Part shown: piece by piece, positions 1 to 11,463 of the stretch
How the letters are laid out: the number at the start of each line of letters is the position of its first letter
Position numbering within the stretch: the first letter of the stretch is position 1
Assembly: GCA_000231825.2 (NCBI GenBank)
Contig: AFXF02001488.1
Coordinates: forward strand, 1-64,000
Origin: Tetrahymena elliotti 4EA
Taxonomy: Eukaryota > Ciliophora > Oligohymenophorea > Hymenostomatida > Tetrahymenidae
Reading direction: 5' to 3'
Length of the DNA stretch: 64,000 bases
Notes under the pieces: generated by a model
What the model saw: the letters and a program-made list of their open reading frames with translations, nothing else
Told to the model about the DNA's origin: nothing
The model's database searches: none
Made by a program: the position numbers and the translations under genes

Positions 1-2237
1 CCATTTTCTTTAGATAAAAATTTTATAAATCATTAATTTGCAAAAAAAAATTTAGTGAGAAGTAAAAATGAAATTAAAAAAAATTATTTTTTTTAAATTA
101 AAATATTATTTTTTTATGTTCATTCAAAGAATATAAAAAAGTGATTTTTCTTAATGCAAAATTTATTTGTTAAAAAGCAATCATAAAACTCAAAAACATC
201 TGAAATAGTTCCAATCTTAAAAAATTATTGTAATTTGATTCTTGATAAAGTAAAGAAATTTTTATTTGAATATTAGTTTTCTTTTAGAAATTTTGTTTTT
301 ATTTATCTAATTAATCTGTTATCACAAAAAATATCTAAAAGTGGCAAAATTTCAAAAATTAAAATGATTTATTTAAATTTTGTATTGAAATAATTTATAT
401 TTTTAGAAACTGTATTTAATGAATAAATTTTCAACTAATACATAAATATATCTTATCATTATTACTTTTTAGGGTACAGCTTTTGTTATTTTTTTATTAA
501 TAAAAAAACAAGAGAAAAAAAAAGAAAAAGTAATTCATGTGTTTTATTTAATAGAAGGAATGGATAATTACCTGAATTTATTTTTTTACAAAAAATATCT
601 AATATTTTTACTAAAATGAATTTATTTTTAAATTGAGATAATCTTATGAATTGAAATTAAAATAATTTATATTTTTAGAATTTAAATAAAAAAATGAGAA
701 AAAAGAAAAGTAACTACTCTTATGTAAGAGGAGGGATTGATGATAATATCTTGCTTGCTTATAGTAGAAATAAAATATAAATGATCAGAAAAGTTTATCT
801 TTAAATTATGTGAGATTATCTTATCAAGTGTTGGGGTTTTGATAATAAAATTATTAAATTATTTTAGCTATTAATTTGATGTAAAAAAATTATCAAAACA
901 ACTATCAACCTAATTTACAAAAATTAATAGAAGTAAACACCAAATAAATTTAAAATAAATAAATTAACAAATTGAATAGCAAGCTAATAAGTATACAACA
1001 AAAGAAGAAGTAATTCTTTTCAATTTAGAATAATAATACTACTAATTAAATTATAGCTCAATCATTATTGGTGTATGCTATTATGAACTTGAAAGCTAGA
1101 CTATTGCTGAATTATTATCATGATTTAAAGATAACACTCATTTCAATTATTTAAAACTTAATTTCGAGTAAAAATATTATTTAATTTTAAATAAATTTTT
1201 TATTTCAAATTATTTTCGCTAGAACACTCTTGAAGATGAAGGGATAAGAAGCATATTTCAAGGACTCTTAAATTTCTCCAACTTAAAAAACTTAAACCTT
1301 TATTTAAAGTAATTTTTCAAAAAAGAGTAGGTTCTCAAAAAAATAAATTTTTTTTGAGATTTAAAGAAATGAAAAATTATCTGTATATAATATTTAACTA
1401 AAACTTTAAAATTAAAAATCTTAAAATTAATTATTTTTAGGGCTTGGAGCACAATTTAACCATTGAATTTTTTTTAAATATCCTTATACTATGTTTGATT
1501 GTGTTGCTGCTAATATTTGGAGTAATCTTTATAAATTTAAAAAAAAATAATTTGATACATATTTTCAATTTTTATTGACAGTAATAATAAAAGGAAAAAA
1601 AAAAATTAGTATAGAAAATAAAAACTAAAACTAATTGGATAATTTCAAATTTAAATGAATAAGAAAATAGAAAGTTAAATTGTTGATTAAGGAATAACAT
1701 ATTTAGAAATAATAATAAACTCAATAATAAATATGCTTGTATATAAAAAATAATTTAAAGGTTTTTTGTAATTAAATATTTTAAATTTATTGATATTGTT
1801 TTCATTTTAAAAAATAATTTAAAACCAAAAGAATAGAAAAAATTAAAAATAAAATATTTCTTTTAATAAATGTATTAAATGAAATAGAGATAGATGGTAT
1901 TTAAAAAGTGAAGCAATTTTTCCAGATAGATGCTAATTATTAGTTGATGTTTAAATTCAAAATTCAATGATTGGAAAAACAAACGAAAGTACAAACAAAA
2001 TACAGTAAATAATAGTTTAAACAGAATATATAGAAGTTTAAAAAGAAGGTTGGTTGATAAAATTTGAATTTAATAAAATTGAAATCAGTGATATTATTTA
2101 TAATATGAATTGATCATAAAAATTAATTTGAAAATAATACAAAAAGTAGATATATTAATAAATTAATTAAATAAAAGCAAACAATTAATTTAAAATAGCT
2201 CAGCTCATTCACTTTATATAGCGTTTTTTATTAGCAA
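1..2237. other. AT-rich non-coding stretch upstream of the coiled-coil gene
   Basis: This is extremely A/T-rich DNA with frequent TGA in all frames and no frame with ciliate-like codon use, apart from the LRR-like remnant at about 1010-1330. Two copies of a motif ending in 'ataatttatatttttagaa' lie near 388 and 656, each followed by A/G-rich sequence, so part of the segment may be an old local duplication. The 5' flank of the gene starting at 2238 lies in its last few hundred bases, but no promoter motif can be named. Confidence 0.6.
1010..1330 (+). pseudogene. Decayed leucine-rich-repeat fragment
   Basis: Read with code 6, the segment gives LRR-like pieces. They include FNYLKLNFE near 1134-1160, then NTLEDEGIRSIFQGLL near 1222-1270, then NFSNLKNLNLYLK to about 1310. 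This is the spacing of ribonuclease-inhibitor-type LRRs, which are common in ciliates (x-L-x-L-x-L, then 'DEG' helix starts). An in-frame TGA interrupts the frame near 1121. Removing the GTAAAA...CGCTAG segment as an intron shifts the frame, so no intact gene can be drawn. No start codon or continuation was found. It is most likely a relic of a larger LRR gene; chance similarity in a short AT-rich stretch cannot be excluded. Confidence 0.35.
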
Positions 2238-5200
2238 ATGAACCCCTAAAAGTAGTAAAATCAAAAGATCAACATAAGGCATTTGACTGAAAGCCAGTAT
2301 AAAAAATCTAAAAACATTCCTTCTTAAGAGTTACCTAGAAAATGTTAACCTGATTCAATTTAACCAATCAACTTATTGATGATTCCAAAGCCTTAAGTTT
2401 CAATTGCAAACCTTCATACAAATACTTAGATGCATGAATAAAAGTAAATCTAATCAAGCAACAATATCTAAACAAATTCTGTAACTACTATAACCAGAAC
2501 ATCTCGTACCTTAAGCTTTAATAGCAGTCTTAATTCTGGATCTTAACAAATATATTAAAATTAGAACCAGCCAATGTAACATAAAGTTCCCTTCTTATAA
2601 ACTCAATAATCTTAAGGCAGTTTAGGAAATCCTTTGCTTCAAAGCGGAACTTTAAATCACCAAAGACACACTTCATGCAATAATAGCACTATCCTTTCTG
2701 AAAATTCTCAAAGAGGAATAGTTTTTAATGCTCCTAATTAAGGAGTTTTGGCCCATTAATATGAAGAAATGATGGCTTCTAATAAAGAACTTAGGAATCA
2801 ACTCAATCAAGAAAGAGAGACTTCTAAGCAATTGTTTGATGCTCTTTAAAAGGTAAAATAATATTTGAGCTTTGAAGAAAACAGAAATGATTATTCATAT
2901 GTTTAACCTATTTTCTATAATTCAATATTGTTACTTACTTTTGAATACATAAATAAATTCAAAGTGAAAATGAATAGAAAAATTTAATTTTTGATATTAA
3001 AAAGTTTTCAGTTGTACTGTAATTTATTTAAATTCAAATATATTTTTTTTATAATTGAAATTAGGCTTAAGTTGAAATCAAAACTAAAGAAAGTTAAATG
3101 AGTTAATATATAGAGCAACAAAAATTAGAAATTAAAAGAGCTTATGATTCAGAAATCTAGACTTTTAAAGAAACTATTTTGATGTAAGAAAAACAAATTA
3201 ACAGTTTGTAAGATCTTTCTGCTAAAAAGAATGAAAACGATATAAATAAATATGAAGAGAAAATAACTCTTTTATCTACTGAACTAGAGAGACTTTAACA
3301 AATAATCAATGAAAAGAATACTATGATTAATAAGTTAGAAGAGAAGACAGCTATATTTACTTAGGAAATAGAAAGATTAAATCTCATGTTAAATGAAAAA
3401 AATCAAATTAACTTGAAATTAGAAGACAAGTGTGCTACGTTTACTTAGGAAATTAGTAGACTTTAATTGTTTAATCAAAGTAGTTAAAAGTAAGCACAAG
3501 AAACTTCATCTTAAGAAATTCACAAATATGAAGAAAGAGTTTATATCTTAGAATAAGAAAAATTAACTATTATTCAAGATGTTCATAAATTAGCTGATCA
3601 AAGCTAAAGACTCAATGAAATAAACAGTAAATTAGAAGAAAAGGTAGCAAACTTCAGCACTGAAATTGATAGACTAAACATGATGCTTTAATCAAGATAA
3701 AATTAATATGAAGAAAGAGTAACTAATTCGACTGTCGAAATAGAAAGGTTGAATGCATTGATTTAGTAAAGAACAAATCATTTTGAAGAGAAAATAATCT
3801 AGCTAACAACAGAAATCACACATTTGAATGAAACAAAAAATATTTTAATTGTTGAAAATTAAAATACAATGAATGAATACAAAAATAAGTATGAAGAAAA
3901 AATAGCAGAAATGACATAAGAAATATCTCGTTTGAATGATATTATTTGTCAACTTTAAAGCCAGATTGCAGACAATGAAGAAACAGTAAAGAGATCAAAA
4001 CATAGTCATAAAGATATTTTAGAATAAGAAAGAGCAAACTTTGAATTGTTAAATACAAAGCAAAACCATCGTATTATTGAATTAGAAAATGAAAGAAAGT
4101 TTGCTTAGATGGAAATTTAAAGATTATAAGAAAGAATTAATGATGCCTAGATGGAAAGAGACAAATCATAAAGCGCTGAATTAGCTTTGAACAGAGAAGT
4201 CGAAAATCTCCAATGCTTGAACAACAGCAAGCAAAGAGAAATAGAAAATCTTCTTGAAAGAATTCATACTTTAGAAAAAGAAGGAGAATAAAGAGTATCA
4301 GAAATGAAAAATCACTTTGAAATGATGAGACAATCTCATATCACCAGAGAAGTATAAGAGTTGACTATTAAATTCAACAGTGAAAGAAAGTAATTTGAGA
4401 CTTAAATTTCAAATTAGATCTAAAATAATCGAGAATTAGAAAGTAATTTGTAGATAATTACTGCTGAGACTGACAGACTTCGTCATCTCTGTGAAACTAA
4501 AACAAAGGAAATAGAAAACTTAAAATAAACTGAATTATCATAACAAAATAAAATTGAAACTTTCTTAATCTAAATACAAAAGCTCAACGTTGATCTTTAA
4601 GATTCTTAAAAATAACTGGTCATTTTATAAGAAGAAATGCAGAGATAATTTGAAAGATAAAAATTGATAGAATTTGTAATTTCATTTTAATTTTTTAAAA
4701 ATATTAAAATTTTTTTTGTTTAAATTTAATAGGAATAATTCGAAAGAGAGTTAAGAAGAGATTTCTCTGAATAATATGGATAGTTGAATAGTAAGCTTCA
4801 AGAATCTACATAGAAGTATGAAGAATGTCTGGTTGCTTATGTTTTACAAGCTGCAGAATTCGAGAGAATTAAAGACCAAAACGATAAACTTTGGGAAGAT
4901 AATTGTGTTCTCTAACAAAAAGAGGAGCAGACTAAGATTGAATTCTAAGAAGAGTTTACTTTATACAAGGTAGAAATTGAGAGGGCTAATAGAGAAAAAC
5001 TTGAAAGCGATTTAAAAGAAATTTATGAAAAGATTGAATTCTAATAGCAATAATACTAAAGCTAATTGAATAAATAATAAGAGGATTTAAATAATTAACA
5101 ATTAGAAATAAACAGATATCAATGTGAATTAAATGCAGCCTTAGAGTAAATCAAAGAGTTGTAAAATAACATCCAAGAATTAGAAAACAAAGTAAAAAAT

Positions 5201-7578
5201 AAATTGTAATTCTCATTTAAAAAATCATTTTTTAATAAAATCAGATTGTGATGCTCTCAACTGAAAATAATAGACTCATTTTTATTAATTAAGAAAGAGA
5301 AAAGAAAATAAGTTAGCAAGAAGTTGAAATCAATAATTTAAGAGAAAAGGCCATATAATTAGAAATGAAGATTAAAGAAAATGAAAACTTGAAATAGATT
5401 TAAGGATAGTAATAATTTGCTATCGAAGGATACATTTAGCAAATTGAAAAATTGAATATCTAGATCCAAGAAATTTAGAACCAATTTTTCATTACTTAAG
5501 AATAAATTCATAGAGAAAACGAATAGCAAAAACAAAATGAATTAGTAATTTTTTTCTAAAAAAGTTTTAAATTAAATTTTATTTTGAAATTTATTTTATT
5601 TTAGGAATAGCTCGAGAGAACTTTGAAAGGAAAGTTTGAGCAATAATTAGGATCTTTGAGTAATACATTTAATGATCTTGATGAGAAGTACAAAAATTGT
5701 CTTGTTGATGTTGTTTTAAAAGCTGCTGAGTTAGAAAGAATGAATGAAGAAAACAAAAAATTGTTACAAGATAATTCAGAGATATTAAGAAATTAAGATA
5801 ATTTAGTAATTTAATTTGAATAAAGAGAAAATGAATTTGTAAGTTTTACTTTCTTTTAAAAATAATAATTTAAAAATTAAAATTAAAAAAGGTTTAAATT
5901 CAGAGAAACATATAAGGTCAATTTGATTAATAATTAGGTTCACTTAATGAATAGTACAGTGATCTCTCAGCAAGATACTAAAACAGCTTAGCTGATGGTG
6001 TACTTAAAACTGCTGAGCTTGAAAGATTGGCTGCAGAAAACTTGAAGTTACAATAAGATGTTTCTTAGTTGTTAAGAAATTAAAATGAGATAGAAATTCA
6101 ATTTGAATAAAGACAAGCTGAATTTGTAAATTTTCTTTTTAAAAAAATTCTAAAAATTAACCTATTAAAATTAAAAAAAGGAATAATTTGAGAGAAGCCT
6201 GAGAGGATAATTTGAATAATAGCTAGGAGGTCTTACTGATAAATTAAATAGATTCTAAAATTAATTCTAAAATAGTTTGGTAGATGTTGTACTTAAAACT
6301 GCTGAATTAGAGAGAATGGTTGATTATAATTAAAAATTACAACAAGATATCGTTGATTTGTTAAACAATCAAAATGAAATGGAAATTAGGTTTGAGTAAT
6401 AATTCTAAATTGCAGAGAGAGAAAAGTAACAGAAATTAGATTCTGAAATATAATAAGTTTAACACAAATTAGAGGCTCAGCAATAACAATTTACTATGGA
6501 AATAAATAGAAAATAATAAGAACTTAAATATGCCATCGAGTAAACCAAAAACTTAGAAAATAATGCAGAAGAATTTGAAAAAAGAGTAATTTTAAAACAT
6601 TTTATTTATTTTAAATATATAAATAATTCTTTTCTCCTAGGTAACCATCATTACATAAGAGAATAATAAGCTTCTCAGTATTGTTGAAGACAGGGAAAAT
6701 AGAATTAGAGATTTGGAAGCTGAATTAAATAGTATTAGAGGAAAATCTAATTAAATATCTCAGTTAAAATAATCAGAACTTGCTTTATAACATAAGGTAG
6801 AAATCTTAGAAATGTAAAATTAAAAATTAATGAATGACTACTAAGAATCGTAGAAATAATCAATATAAATGTCTATCTAGCTCAGTAAAAAACTAGAGGA
6901 ACAAAAGAGAGCTGAAATGGTAATTAATTACTATTCAAAAAAGTTAAATATAAATTAAATTTTTTATTTATTTATTTAAAAAAAGGAATAATTTGAAATA
7001 GATTTTAAGAGAGATTTTAATGAAAAATATGAAATTCTTTCTAAAGAATTCAATAAATTATACTCTAAGTATGAAGAATGCTTGATAAATATTGTATTAC
7101 TTTCAGCTGAATTAGAAAAAATTAAAGATTAAAATGAAAAGCTCTGGGAAGACAATATGATATTGTAGTAAAGAGACAGTCAATTCTCAGAGGAGTTCAC
7201 TACTTACAAAATTCAGGTTGAAAAAGATTGCAGTGAAAAACTTGAATCAGAGTTGAAAGAAATATATGAAAAAATCGAAAGCCAACAATAATCATATGGA
7301 TAAGAAATAAATAGATTGTAACAAGATTTAATTTAGTCTCAAGATTAATCTAACAAATTTAGAAATCTTATCTAAGAATTGGAAAATAAAGTAATTCATT
7401 TTTTGTTAAAATTTTAATTTAAAATTAATCTTAATTTAAAAAATAGATTGCAATGCTTTGCATCGAAAACTAAAGATTACACCAAATGAATGCATAAAAA
7501 GAAAGCTAAAATAATTTAAGCTATGATAATAATTAAAGAGAATAATCTTTTGACCTCTAAAATGAGGAGAACTTTTGA
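2238..7578 (+). CDS. Long coiled-coil protein made of duplicated exons (1557 aa)
   Basis: Ten exons: 2238-2852, 3065-4675, 4733-5191, 5245-5544, 5605-5838, 5892-6125, 6181-6585, 6641-6919, 6986-7390 and 7447-7578, joined by nine GT-AG introns, all in phase 0. Coding length is 4674 nt with a TGA stop. Residues 1-205 are Q/N/S-rich and probably disordered. From about 206 to the end it is almost pure heptad-type sequence rich in E, K, Q, L and I, so an extended coiled-coil rod is expected. From residue 743 a module recurs five times. It starts EQFER-like, continues with a Y-x-x-C-L-V/I-like core and a L-x-A-A-E-L/F-E-R-like helix, and each copy starts at an exon border. There is no enzymatic motif, signal peptide or membrane segment. 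A cytoskeletal, basal-body or cortical scaffold role is inference from the fold alone. The start was chosen as the first ATG after stop-rich AT sequence. Confidence 0.88.
4733..7578 (+). repeat. Exon-level repeat array inside the coiled-coil gene
   Basis: Modules start at 4733, 5605, 5892, 6181 and 6986, each exactly at an exon border. Exons 5 and 6 are both 234 nt (78 codons); exons 7 and 9 are both 405 nt (135 codons). Exons 3 and 9 match closest, sharing the LWED-N, LKEIYEKIE and SEKLES/REKLES-type segments. Exons 4, 8 and 10 are also related to each other (I/V-x-M/I-x-x-x-E-N-x-R/K-L starts). The pattern is therefore [3+4][5][6][7+8][9+10]. Because all introns are phase 0, whole exons could be copied without breaking the frame. 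Confidence 0.85.
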
Positions 7579-8169
7579 TTGAAATTAAAATATTTATTTA
7601 CCTGTAATTAACTAATTAACTATATTAAATATTTATTAATATATATATTCTTGTATCTTTTAAAAGTTTTCTCACTTTTATTTCTTTGCTTCTTTACTTT
7701 CCAAGATTAATCAAAAATTTCAAGAATAAATTTTATTTAATAATCCCAACCCAAAATTAAATTTTGTTCAATAAAGTTTTATTTTAATTTTTTTATTCAG
7801 TCAGAATTATTTATTTAATTGAATGCTTAAATATATGATTAATTTTGCTAATATATTTTAAGATTGTTCAATTACAAAAAGAAAATATTATTTTTGATGA
7901 GTACACTAGATAAATTCAAATATAAATCTAAAAAATGGTGATTCAGCAATATGTTAAACAATAGCTATTTTTTAGATGGAATGTATTAATATGTTTACAT
8001 TTTTTAAAAAGAGAAAATTTATTAAATTGCTGTTACATAATTACATATAAATTATTTTAAGTTAAAATTAATTCATTATTTAAAATTAGATACTTACTTA
8101 TTTTTTATCTCATTAAAATATGACCATTAAAAAGTATTTTTTTTTGTTCTAAAACTTGATTTAATTATT
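7579..8169. other. Convergent intergenic spacer
   Basis: About 590 bp of A/T-rich DNA between the TGA of the coiled-coil gene and the TGA of the minus-strand zinc-finger/LRR gene. It holds the 3' untranslated regions of both genes. Several AATAAA-like strings are present, but in DNA this AT-rich they carry no weight as polyadenylation signals. No gene is visible. Confidence 0.7.
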
Positions 8170-10509
8170 TCATTTTTTTATTTAATTTAAAATTTTTAAA
8201 TCTTATTTAATTTATGAAAAGGCTGCTGTCGATCTTCTGAGCAACTCATTAATTTTTTATGGATTATAATCACTATCATCTGAATCGTATAGATCATCTT
8301 CTTCATTTTCTTCTTAATTCATAAATTCTTCTTCCATTTCCTGATTATCTTGATTTAGTTTTGAGTTTTTTTCTTCTAACTCTTTGACCTAACTTGAAAG
8401 TGCTTAAAGATATTTTTTGAGTTCTTCTGGTGTTTCTTAGTGTAAAATAATAGTTGATTCATAGGCACCAATTTTTCTTAGAAGAGTTTTATTCGACTAT
8501 TTTATTTATTCTATTTAACCACTTTATTCTCTAAGTAGGATATTTTCTTTCTCTTTTTCTTCAATTTCTTAATTGATGGAGTTATTTATCTTTTTAGTTT
8601 ACCTGATTTAATCTCTTAATTCTATTGATCTATTTTATATTTCACTTAATTATTTTTCAAGTTCTTTTATTCTTTATGCCTTCTAATACTCTTCACTACT
8701 TACTATTACTTTTTCTTTATGATTATTTTCTCTTAGCTTCTCTTTTAGAGATTCTTATTATTAAATTTTTTGTTTTTCTTTTATTTAGTTATTTACTATC
8801 ATAGATGCAGAAAGACCTGTTCTAGGATTAACTTTCAGAGGAGCAGAACCTGGTCTAACTTACTAAACATTTTTTTAGTTATTTTTACTGTTGGAAAAAG
8901 ATTTTGAAGCCTAAATATCTTAGGTTGTAATCATTTCTGAATCCAGTTTAACAAATTTATTTGATTTAATTGAACTCAAAACTTCTTATTTGTAATATTA
9001 GTCTTTACTACAAGGATTATCTGCTAAATCTAGTTCTTCTAAGTTATTTAATTCTCTTAAGGTATCAGGAAAAGAAGTAATTTGATTGTTAAATAATGAT
9101 AAAATTTAAAGGTTTTTCAACTGCTTTAAACAGTTTATACTTGTGATAAAATTATGACTAGCCCATAATTTTTGTAATTAAACACACTCATAAAGAGGAT
9201 TAATATCTTAAATTTGATTAAAATTAATGTTTAATTCCAAAAGAGAAGCCGAGAATTTACTCAAGGAAACTATATTAATGAGCTAGTTTTGAGAAAGAGA
9301 AAGATACTAAAGACTAACCATTAAATGAAACTTTGCATCTGTCAAACCATCTTCAAAGACTATAAGATCTTACTCCTTTAAAACAAGAGTCTCTATAAAA
9401 GCTATATCATTTGTTTGGTTAGGTGAATGTTCAAGTAAATATTCACAACTTATTTTCTTTTTGCAACTTATAATTTCTTGTATTGTCGCTTGTTTTAATT
9501 TTCTAGTTTCATTAAGGCTTGTTTCACTTCCACTATTATTTATTTAATTTGAGTCACTTTGCTAGCTTTTTTTAGATAATTCACTTTAATTATTTTGGTT
9601 ATTTGCAGTTGAAGGTCTACTTGCTGCTTTAGAACTACTTTATATAGAAGATTTATCTCCTTCTTCATCTTCTGATTAAACTTCTTCTTTTGGGAATGCT
9701 GACTCAGTTACTTAATTTTTAGATGATTCTTTGTTTTCAGCTCTACTGATTGTCATTAATATGGATTTAATTAATTCTTGATCTACATTTGATTACTATT
9801 TCTATTTATTTTCATTTTATTCTGCTTACTTATCTTTATTATTTGAAGGAGAAGTTTATTCATTTTTAACATTTATAATTGAGCCACTTGTTTTCAGAAT
9901 TGATTTGGGTTACTTGAATGCTATTGGCTACTGAATTTATTTTTAGCTAGAAGTTGCAGATGATGTTCTCTTAACAGGTTCTTTAGAAGTAGATAAAGCT
10001 GTTTTTTCTATTAATAAATTATTTTCTTATGTTTTTCTAAAAAGGTCTTATGATTTTCTTAAACTATCTGGTTATGGTGGTAGAGCTTTACTCATCTAAA
10101 TACCCTATTTGGGTGTTGGTGGTCTTTATTACAATTTACTTAAAATTACATCTTTGCTTTAAGATCTTTCAACAGGATTAAATGATGATGAAGATGAAGA
10201 GAAAGAATCATTTCTCTCTTTTGATTAAGAAATATTCTTTTCTTTATTAGAGGCTATTTATGATTGCTATTGAGGTAAACCTTAAATGTCTTTGCTTAAA
10301 CTTCTTTTTCTAAGAGGATTTGTATTTTATATTAAATTAGCATTCTATCCTTATTATTCTTGTGCCAAAGAAACCCCTTTATTTAAATTTTATAATTCAG
10401 GATGTCTCCTTTACATATGAGTCTACATTTTTTCATGATCTTCAAATTTTCTTCCACATTTTTCAATGGGGCATTGCAAAAAACTATTCTCTACTTCCTT
10501 AGAAGACAT
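8170..10509 (-). CDS. C2H2 zinc-finger, leucine-rich-repeat, coiled-coil protein (779 aa)
   Basis: A single uninterrupted code-6 frame of 2340 nt, with ATG at 10507-10509 and TGA at 8170-8172. Residues 13-36 form a C2H2 finger (C13-x4-C18-x12-H31-x4-H36). A long S/Q/N/K-rich linker follows. About residues 395-500 carry four to five LRRs, e.g. LQYLSLSQNQL, LLELNINFNQI, LQILSLFNNQI and LEELDLADNPC, ending in a cap-like segment. Residues of about 590-740 are coiled coil, and the C-terminus has a D/E-rich patch. LRR plus coiled coil occurs in centrosomal and ciliary proteins of other eukaryotes. The single finger could bind protein or nucleic acid. I cannot name an orthologue. It is the only long single-exon gene in its neighbourhood. 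Confidence 0.85.
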
Positions 10510-11463
10510 ATTTAACACTTAAACTAATTTATTAATTTAAAGAATCTAAAATATTAATTTTTAATTTTTTAAATTGATTAATTTTTAAATTCTTTTTATC
10601 TAAACAAATTAAAAGAAACTCAAAATCCATAAACAATTTTTATTAAAATCCCATAATATTCAACAGCTCTCTAAATTTCTTTTAGAATCTAATACTACAA
10701 AACATAGAAAAATGAAAAAAATTATTCAAATTAAATTATTATCTTTGGATTATATTATTTTTAATTAAAAAGAACCATTTTTAAAGATTTTAAAAATATT
10801 TTTTAGTTTACTTCTTAATAAAAACAATTAGAAACAAAAGATGAATAGAAAAGTGTCACAAATTTAAATTAGAAAATTATTTAAGACTATGAAAGAATTA
10901 ATTATTTAGTTAAACATGATAACAAATATTAGCATTAATTAAAGATATTTTTATCATTTTTATTTAAAAATGATAATAAAGAATTAAGAATAATTATGTA
11001 AATGGATAGAAGAAGGATATAATTTTTTACTAAAGAAGTTAGTTGTTTTATCATATTAAAATATTAGGTAATATAAATAATAGAAGTGTGACATATTTTT
11101 TGATAAAAAATTGTTGAGGAGAATGAATAATTAGTTAGTTTATCAATGTTAAATAATATCAGTAATTCATTATATAAGAATTATTTAAAAATAAATAATA
11201 AGGTAGTAATATAAATGAATAGAAGAGTGACATAAATTTTTAATAAGAAAATTGATTAGGAGATTGAAGAGTTTAGTTTGTGAGTAAATAGGTATTAAAT
11301 ATTAAAATTTAGAAGTAATTCTGATCAATAGAGTCTGGAAGTATTATTATTATTATTTGTTAATAAATTGTTATTTAGTGAGTTAGTTAGTGTTCAGTGT
11401 TTCAAGTAATTATTTATAAAAGATGTTCTTGGTTAATTGCTGGCATAAGTATTAGGAATTAAA
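10510..11463. other. Intergenic spacer with degenerate repeats
   Basis: This 950 bp lies upstream of the zinc-finger/LRR gene and downstream of the next minus-strand gene. No convincing gene is seen, although one minus-strand code-6 frame below 11464 happens to stay open. Four degenerate copies of a short unit are annotated separately. Confidence 0.6.
10841..11265 (+). repeat. Four degenerate copies of a 30-60 bp unit
   Basis: Related strings are seen at 10841 (atgaatagaaaagtgtcaca), 11001 (aaatggatagaagaaggata), 11069 (gtaatataaataatagaagt, then gtgacat) and 11205 (gtaatataaatgaatagaag, then agtgacat). The last two continue into similar sequence of the form 'aaattttt...gata/aataa-aaaattg-tt-aggaga'. 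Spacing is irregular (about 70-160 bp). They look like an old tandem expansion with no coding potential. Confidence 0.45.

Noticed and set aside
831..836. Single TTGGGG hexamer (ciliate telomere unit)
   Set aside because: There is only one copy and no array, so it is a chance match.
2042..2057. Resemblance to the Tetrahymena chromosome breakage sequence (core ggttggtt)
   Set aside because: The core matches, but I count three mismatches to the 15-base consensus as I know it, and no telomeric repeats or chromosome end lie nearby.
11100..11463. Extra 3' exon of the minus-strand gene ending at 11464
   Set aside because: A 36-bp intron would open a further frame, but the resulting sequence is AT-driven and overlaps the degenerate repeat array, so it is not credible coding sequence.
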